From Acidobacteriaceae bacterium (GTDB taxonomy: Bacteria; Acidobacteriota; Terriglobia; Terriglobales; Acidobacteriaceae), in assembly GCA_003134655.1 (NCBI GenBank), contig PLBY01000081.1:84467-148466 (forward strand): DNA of 64,000 nucleotides, given 5' to 3'. Numbering within the stretch: the stretch's first letter is position 1; every line of letters begins with the position of its first letter. Shown here piece after piece: positions 60,243 to 64,000 of the stretch. The translations under genes were made by a program, and so were the position numbers. The notes beneath the pieces are model-generated. The model worked only from the letters and a program-made list of their open reading frames with translations. It did not search any database and was not told where the DNA came from.

Positions 60243-60265
60243 ATGCAAGAACCTTCATCTTGCAC
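60243..60265 (-). promoter_or_regulatory. Conserved dyad motif, copy 4
   Basis: On the plus strand: TGCAAGA (60244-60250), seven bases, TCTTGCA (60258-60264), a perfect 7-bp inverted repeat. Read on the minus strand, the centre is TGAAGGT, matching the TGAAGGA centre of copies 1 and 2. It faces the exopolysaccharide operon, about 350 bases before the antiterminator gene. Confidence 0.55.
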
Positions 60266-60393
60266 GCACTCACAATGAGGCCCACAGTGCTTCCACACAG
60301 GCGCCTGCCTCGCTGTTAGAGATTGATTTTGCAGTAAAGGCGTTTCGTAACGCAACGGCATAACTCGGGAGGAGTGTTTCACGACCCGACATG

Positions 60394-61743
60394 TTATGTG
60401 GGTGGAAGTGTGAACCGGATCGTGACTCGCGTTTGCATTTCGACTGGATGCCCGTCCACAGAGTAGGGCCGATACCTCCACTGCCGTACGGCCTGCACCG
60501 CCGCGTCGGCCAGCACCGAATTTCCTTCCACTACCTCGATGTTGTGGACGGCTCCTTCTCCTCCGATTTGAACATCCAACGTCACCGCACCCTGAATCTG
60601 TTGGGCCCTTGCTTCCGGCGGATATACGGGCTCTACTCGATGAATCAGTCGCGTCGCTGAACTGTCCTCTGCCCCATGCGCCCCGGCACGCTTCGCGGTC
60701 GTCGCATCCTGGCCGGCAGGCAGCGAACGGTAAATGACCTTGCCATTTTGAGTGACCTGCAGCCCGCCCTCCGGCGGTTCCGCCGAAGTTGCGGCATTCG
60801 CCGGCCTGGTCTGCGACACAGAATTACTCTGGGTCGTCGCCACGCTGACAACCGGTGCTATCTTCGGCGCTACTGCTGAATCCGGCCCGCGCTTTGAGCT
60901 TGTAGCGGAAGAAGCTCCTGCGCGCTGCTGCCCGGTTCCTTGCACACTCCAGCCGATGCCCGCCCGCCATCCAAGCGCGAGTCCGAGTATCACCGCGACC
61001 AAAATCACAAGAACACCCAGAATGGGTGTCCAGACTTCTCTTCGTCCCGGCGGTACCTCTTCGCTGAAATTCGCAAAATCGGGTGGCTCGACTTGGTCAT
61101 CCTCGAGCAACGCCTTTTGTGTGATCGAGGACGAGCGCGACGTTTCGCCCGTAGTCCGAATCACAGCAGCAACCTCCTCGGCACCCTTCTTGTTCGTGAC
61201 AACCCGGCGCGCCAGAGCGAGCAGCGTGTTCACATCCCGATCCCCAAACGCATTGGGCCGCGAAGAAAACACTTGAAACACCCCAAACGTTTCGTTCCCT
61301 TCGCTGAGGGGCAACATCAGAATCGATCGTACGCCCAGAGTCCGGCAATCCTCGGCGTCCACACGCGGGTCGGTTTCGGTGTCGCTGCATTGTTGAACCG
61401 CGCCCGTTTGCAGGCATGCGCCCGAGAGGCCTGTGGTGGTCTCGAGCCGAACCCCCAACTCAGGAGCATCGCCAGTGGTGGCGCGACACACCATCTCATT
61501 TCCTTTCGCGAACGCAACCGCCGCCCCCTTCGCTCCCGTCGCCGACCGGGCCTGCTCGACCACCTCATTCAGGACCAGGTCGAGGGCGAGATCGAGAGAT
61601 GCCGCGCCGCCCCCATGGGCTGCGAGTGTTCTGGCCACTTCCGTCACATCGCTGGGGTATTCCACCGAGGCGGGGTCGCGCGCCTCGTCGGGCGATTTCT
61701 GATCCCAGGATGGTGGTGCTCCGTACGATTCCGGCTGCGACAT
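60394..61743 (-). CDS. GAF domain-TM-TonB C-terminal fusion protein
   Basis: Residues ~45-190 form a GAF sensor domain (LDLALDLVLNEVVEQARSAT, GLSGACLQTGAVQQCSDTET, LPLSEGNETFGVFQVFSSRP). A single transmembrane helix follows at ~240-262 (ILGVLVILVAVILGLALGWR). A periplasmic low-complexity linker leads to a TonB C-terminal domain (~365-447, RVEPVYPPEARAQQIQGAVT, AVRQWRYRPYSVDG). The architecture puts a cytoplasmic sensor and a TonB energy-transducer end on one chain. It may modulate outer-membrane transport in response to a ligand. It is on the same strand as the exopolysaccharide operon but separated by 500 bases. Length 449 aa. Confidence 0.82.
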   Translation of the reverse strand: MSQPESYGAPPSWDQKSPDEARDPASVEYPSDVTEVARTLAAHGGGAASLDLALDLVLNEVVEQARSATGAKGAAVAFAKGNEMVCRATTGDAPELGVRLETTTGLSGACLQTGAVQQCSDTETDPRVDAEDCRTLGVRSILMLPLSEGNETFGVFQVFSSRPNAFGDRDVNTLLALARRVVTNKKGAEEVAAVIRTTGETSRSSSITQKALLEDDQVEPPDFANFSEEVPPGRREVWTPILGVLVILVAVILGLALGWRAGIGWSVQGTGQQRAGASSATSSKRGPDSAVAPKIAPVVSVATTQSNSVSQTRPANAATSAEPPEGGLQVTQNGKVIYRSLPAGQDATTAKRAGAHGAEDSSATRLIHRVEPVYPPEARAQQIQGAVTLDVQIGGEGAVHNIEVVEGNSVLADAAVQAVRQWRYRPYSVDGHPVEMQTRVTIRFTLPPT

Positions 61744-62070
61744 GGGGTAGTGAGGCGTACTCGGGCCCAGCAGTTCACAAAGCGCAGGCCCTGCGTCATC
61801 AAGCGGAGTTTTGCGCGAATCCTCAGGGATGTCAACACCAAACGCTAACTGTGAAGACGTCGCCCTCGACCATCCGTTTGCTAGGCGGACCGTTAGCCAT
61901 GCAACACGAGTGATTCCCGTTTTGGTGACCTCTCAACGGCCAGCGCAAGTTTTCCAGCTCGGACACCCAAAGTAGACTCTAGAATTTGTAAAATCAGAAC
62001 GAGCCATTGAAATGCAGCGCGTACTGGAGTCACCCGGTACTATAGTTCGATCCTCCTGAGGGATACGCTG
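61744..62070. other. Divergent intergenic region, no gene recognised
   Basis: This 327-base region separates the GAF-TonB gene and the UDP-glucose dehydrogenase gene. Only the ribosome site of the latter (GAGGGAT, about seven bases before the ATG) is identifiable. I see no dyad motif or clear promoter. Confidence 0.5.
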
Positions 62071-63477
62071 ATGCGAATTGCAGTTGTAGGTTCAGGATAC
62101 GTAGGACTGGTGGCGGGCGCTTGTTTTGCCGACCTCGGGCACGACGTCATCCTGGTGGACAATGATCAACAGAAACTGGCCGCCCTGCGCAATGGCCAGG
62201 TCCCCATCCACGAAAATTTTCTGCCGGAGCTTCTGGGACGTCATCGCGGTCAACGGCTGACTTTTTCCGACGACCTCAAGGAAACGGTCGCCCTCTGTTC
62301 GGTCATCTTTGTGGCCGTCGGCACCCCACCCACCGAGAGTGGAGAGGCGGATTTGTCCTACGTGGAATCGGTGGCCCGCGAAATCTCCGGCGGCATCAAT
62401 GGCTACAAGGTCGTCGTCGAAAAGAGTACGGTTCCCGTCTACACCAGCGAGTGGGTGCGCAGGATTATCCTACGCAACGGCAGTGACCCTGAAATGTTTG
62501 ACGTTACCTCGAATCCCGAGTTCTTGCGCGAAGGCACGGCCGTCACGGACTTTCTGTTTCCCGATCGCATCGTCATCGGCTGCGACAGCGATCGCTCCGC
62601 CGAAGTCTTGCGCGAAGTCTATGCGCCTTTGACCAACGGCAGCTACTACCAGCGCAGCGACGCCATCCCCCAACCGGACCGGGCTTCGATTCCTCCTCCG
62701 GTCATCGTGACCAGCACTAAGAGCGCGGAGTTGATCAAGCACGCCTCCAACGCCTACCTCGCCATGAAGATTTCCTTCATCAACGCCGTGGCCTCCGTTT
62801 GCGAATCGGTGGGCGCCGATGTGAACCAGGTGGTCCACGGCGTCGGAACCGATTCACGCATCGGCCCCAGGTTCCTGAACCCGGGCATCGGCTACGGGGG
62901 TTCCTGCTTCCCCAAAGATGTGATGGCATTTCGCGCTGTAGCGCGCGAGAGCGGTTACGACTTCCGCCTGCTCGATGAAGTGATGCGCATCAACGAAGAT
63001 CAGCGCCAGCGCTTTCTGCGCAAGGTGCATAGCGCGCTCTGGACGCTGCGAGGCAAGAACCTCGGCGTGCTCGGCCTCGCCTTCAAGGGCGGCACCGATG
63101 ACATCCGCGAATCTCCCGCGCTCTTTCTGGTGCAGGCTCTCTTGCAGGAAGGCAGCAAGATCACGGCGTACGATCCCGCCGCTATGGAGCGCGCTCGCGA
63201 AGTGCTGCCATCTGGAGTGACGTTCGCCAACTCTGCCTACGAAGCCGCCCACAACGCGGATGCCCTGCTGATCCTCACCGAATGGGAGGAATTCGCCAAC
63301 CTCGATCTCAACCGCCTGCGCCAGGAACTCAAGTATCCCATCGTGATCGACGGGCGCAACCTGTATGATCCCGAAATCATGGCTGCACAGGGTTTCACCT
63401 ATTACAGCGTGGGCCGCATCGCCGCTCATCCCGACGGCGTGTCAGCCCCGGTCTTGAAGAACGGCAAAAAGGCATGA
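62071..63477 (+). CDS. ugd: UDP-glucose 6-dehydrogenase
   Basis: N-terminal Rossmann motif [19 protein letters not shown], then VAVGTPP, KSTVPV, the substrate region [20 protein letters not shown] and the catalytic Cys279 in [13 protein letters not shown]. The C-terminal UDP-binding domain ([25 protein letters not shown]) is intact. It oxidises UDP-glucose twice to UDP-glucuronate with NAD. GDP-mannose dehydrogenase is the close alternative, but the neighbour argues for UDP-glucuronate. Its stop overlaps the ATG of the next gene (ATGA), which uses UDP-glucuronate as substrate. Length 468 aa. Confidence 0.9.
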   Translation: MRIAVVGSGYVGLVAGACFADLGHDVILVDNDQQKLAALRNGQVPIHENFLPELLGRHRGQRLTFSDDLKETVALCSVIFVAVGTPPTESGEADLSYVESVAREISGGINGYKVVVEKSTVPVYTSEWVRRIILRNGSDPEMFDVTSNPEFLREGTAVTDFLFPDRIVIGCDSDRSAEVLREVYAPLTNGSYYQRSDAIPQPDRASIPPPVIVTSTKSAELIKHASNAYLAMKISFINAVASVCESVGADVNQVVHGVGTDSRIGPRFLNPGIGYGGSCFPKDVMAFRAVARESGYDFRLLDEVMRINEDQRQRFLRKVHSALWTLRGKNLGVLGLAFKGGTDDIRESPALFLVQALLQEGSKITAYDPAAMERAREVLPSGVTFANSAYEAAHNADALLILTEWEEFANLDLNRLRQELKYPIVIDGRNLYDPEIMAAQGFTYYSVGRIAAHPDGVSAPVLKNGKKA

Positions 63478-64000
63478 ACCCAGGACGCGCGGTCGTCACC
63501 GGGGGCGCCGGATTTCTGGGATCCCACCTTTGCGATGCTCTGCTCGCCGAAGGCTGGAACGTCGTAGCGATCGACAACTTTCTCACCGGCCGCCGCGCCA
63601 ATCTTTCCCACCTGCGCCATGAGTCCCGCTTCGAATTGATCGAAAAAGACATTTGCGAACCGTTCGACGTGGGCCGGGTCGACTACGTCTTCCACTTCGC
63701 CAGCCCCGCCAGTCCGGTCGATTACATGGTCCACGGCATCCCCACGCTCAAGGTCGGCTCCCTGGGTACGTTCCACGCTCTCGAAGTTGCGCAAAAGCAC
63801 GGCGCCAAGTACTTCGTTTCGTCCACCTCCGAATGCTATGGCGATCCGTTGGAGCACCCACAGAAAGAAACCTATTGGGGACACGTCAATCCCATCGGTC
63901 CACGCTCCGTCTACGACGAGGCCAAGCGCTTCACCGAGGCCGTGACCATGGCCTATCACCGCTATCACAAGGTGGACACGCGCATCGTCCGCATCTTCAA
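63474..64000 (+). CDS. UDP-glucuronate decarboxylase (UDP-xylose synthase)-like, 3' truncated
   Basis: The start ATG overlaps the stop of the dehydrogenase gene. The ~175 visible residues form an extended [64 protein letters not shown] and the catalytic [15 protein letters not shown] (Tyr-x3-Lys). The phrases ASPASPxxY and GPRxxYDEgKR are hallmarks of UDP-xylose synthases. The gene runs off the window. With the dehydrogenase it would convert UDP-glucose to UDP-xylose, a donor for the polysaccharide. Confidence 0.85.
   Translation, partial: MNPGRAVVTGGAGFLGSHLCDALLAEGWNVVAIDNFLTGRRANLSHLRHESRFELIEKDICEPFDVGRVDYVFHFASPASPVDYMVHGIPTLKVGSLGTFHALEVAQKHGAKYFVSSTSECYGDPLEHPQKETYWGHVNPIGPRSVYDEAKRFTEAVTMAYHRYHKVDTRIVRIF

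Larger units (their letters stand above)
59893..60393. other. Leader/promoter region of the exopolysaccharide operon
   Basis: About 500 bases without a convincing gene lie between the GAF-TonB gene end and the antiterminator start (both minus strand). It contains a G-run with GGTTAATAC near 60007 and two dyad sites (60084-60097 and 60243-60265). I infer the operon promoter lies here but cannot pick -35/-10 boxes with confidence. Confidence 0.5.

Noticed and set aside
7889..60265. A conserved short peptide (QDEG-x-CI) read in one frame across the strong dyad copies
   Set aside because: The frames around it differ in all other residues and have unrelated starts and stops. The match simply reflects the conserved DNA motif.

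Overview
The window looks like chromosomal DNA of an acidobacterium (Acidobacteriota, probably Terriglobia). This is an inference from moderately high G+C and from the mix of gene families: many secreted Kelch, FG-GAP and choice-of-anchor-D proteins, di-heme oxidoreductase-like cytochromes, and a large exopolysaccharide locus led by a NusG-like antiterminator. I see no tRNA, rRNA, CRISPR array, transposase or phage gene.

Positions 1 to about 32.6 kb form a surface and secretion island. It holds a truncated propeller/Ig protein, a parallel beta-helix protein, four Kelch-type proteins (three are large double propellers), an FG-GAP/Ig protein, three lipoproteins with a GH39-like catalytic fold, a membrane glycosyltransferase-like/TPR protein, two tandem di-heme cytochromes, a LuxR-type regulator whose receiver lacks the phospho-Asp, a Nudix hydrolase and a 1094-residue choice-of-anchor-D protein. 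Several intergenic regions carry copies of a conserved dyad motif.

Positions 59.9 to 32.6 kb (minus strand) form one long, nearly gapless gene series. It starts with a NusG/UpxY-like antiterminator and a small Fis-type HTH protein. The export and assembly genes follow: Wza-like, Wzz-like, an ExeA-like ATPase and a CpsD-like P-loop protein with a damaged Walker A motif. Embedded next is a natural-product segment: LbH acyltransferase, prolyl-carrier-protein dehydrogenase, proline-type adenylation enzyme and free-standing carrier protein, which together would make pyrrole-2-carboxyl-S-PCP. A WcaJ-like initiating sugar transferase, an A-PCP NRPS protein and a 1782-residue P450-C-A-PCP-TE fusion come after it. 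Then the polysaccharide genes resume: Wzx flippase, sulfotransferase, GH10 xylanase, Wzy/O-antigen ligase, GDP-mannose 3,5-epimerase-like protein, WecG-like transferase, GT4 and a second sulfotransferase.

The layout suggests that a small pyrrole-capped amide or peptide is made together with, and perhaps attached to, a sulfated exopolysaccharide. Beyond the operon lie a GAF-TonB fusion protein and, on the plus strand, UDP-glucose dehydrogenase followed by a UDP-glucuronate decarboxylase cut by the window end. These two would supply UDP-GlcA and UDP-xylose, which fits the GH10 xylanase inside the locus.
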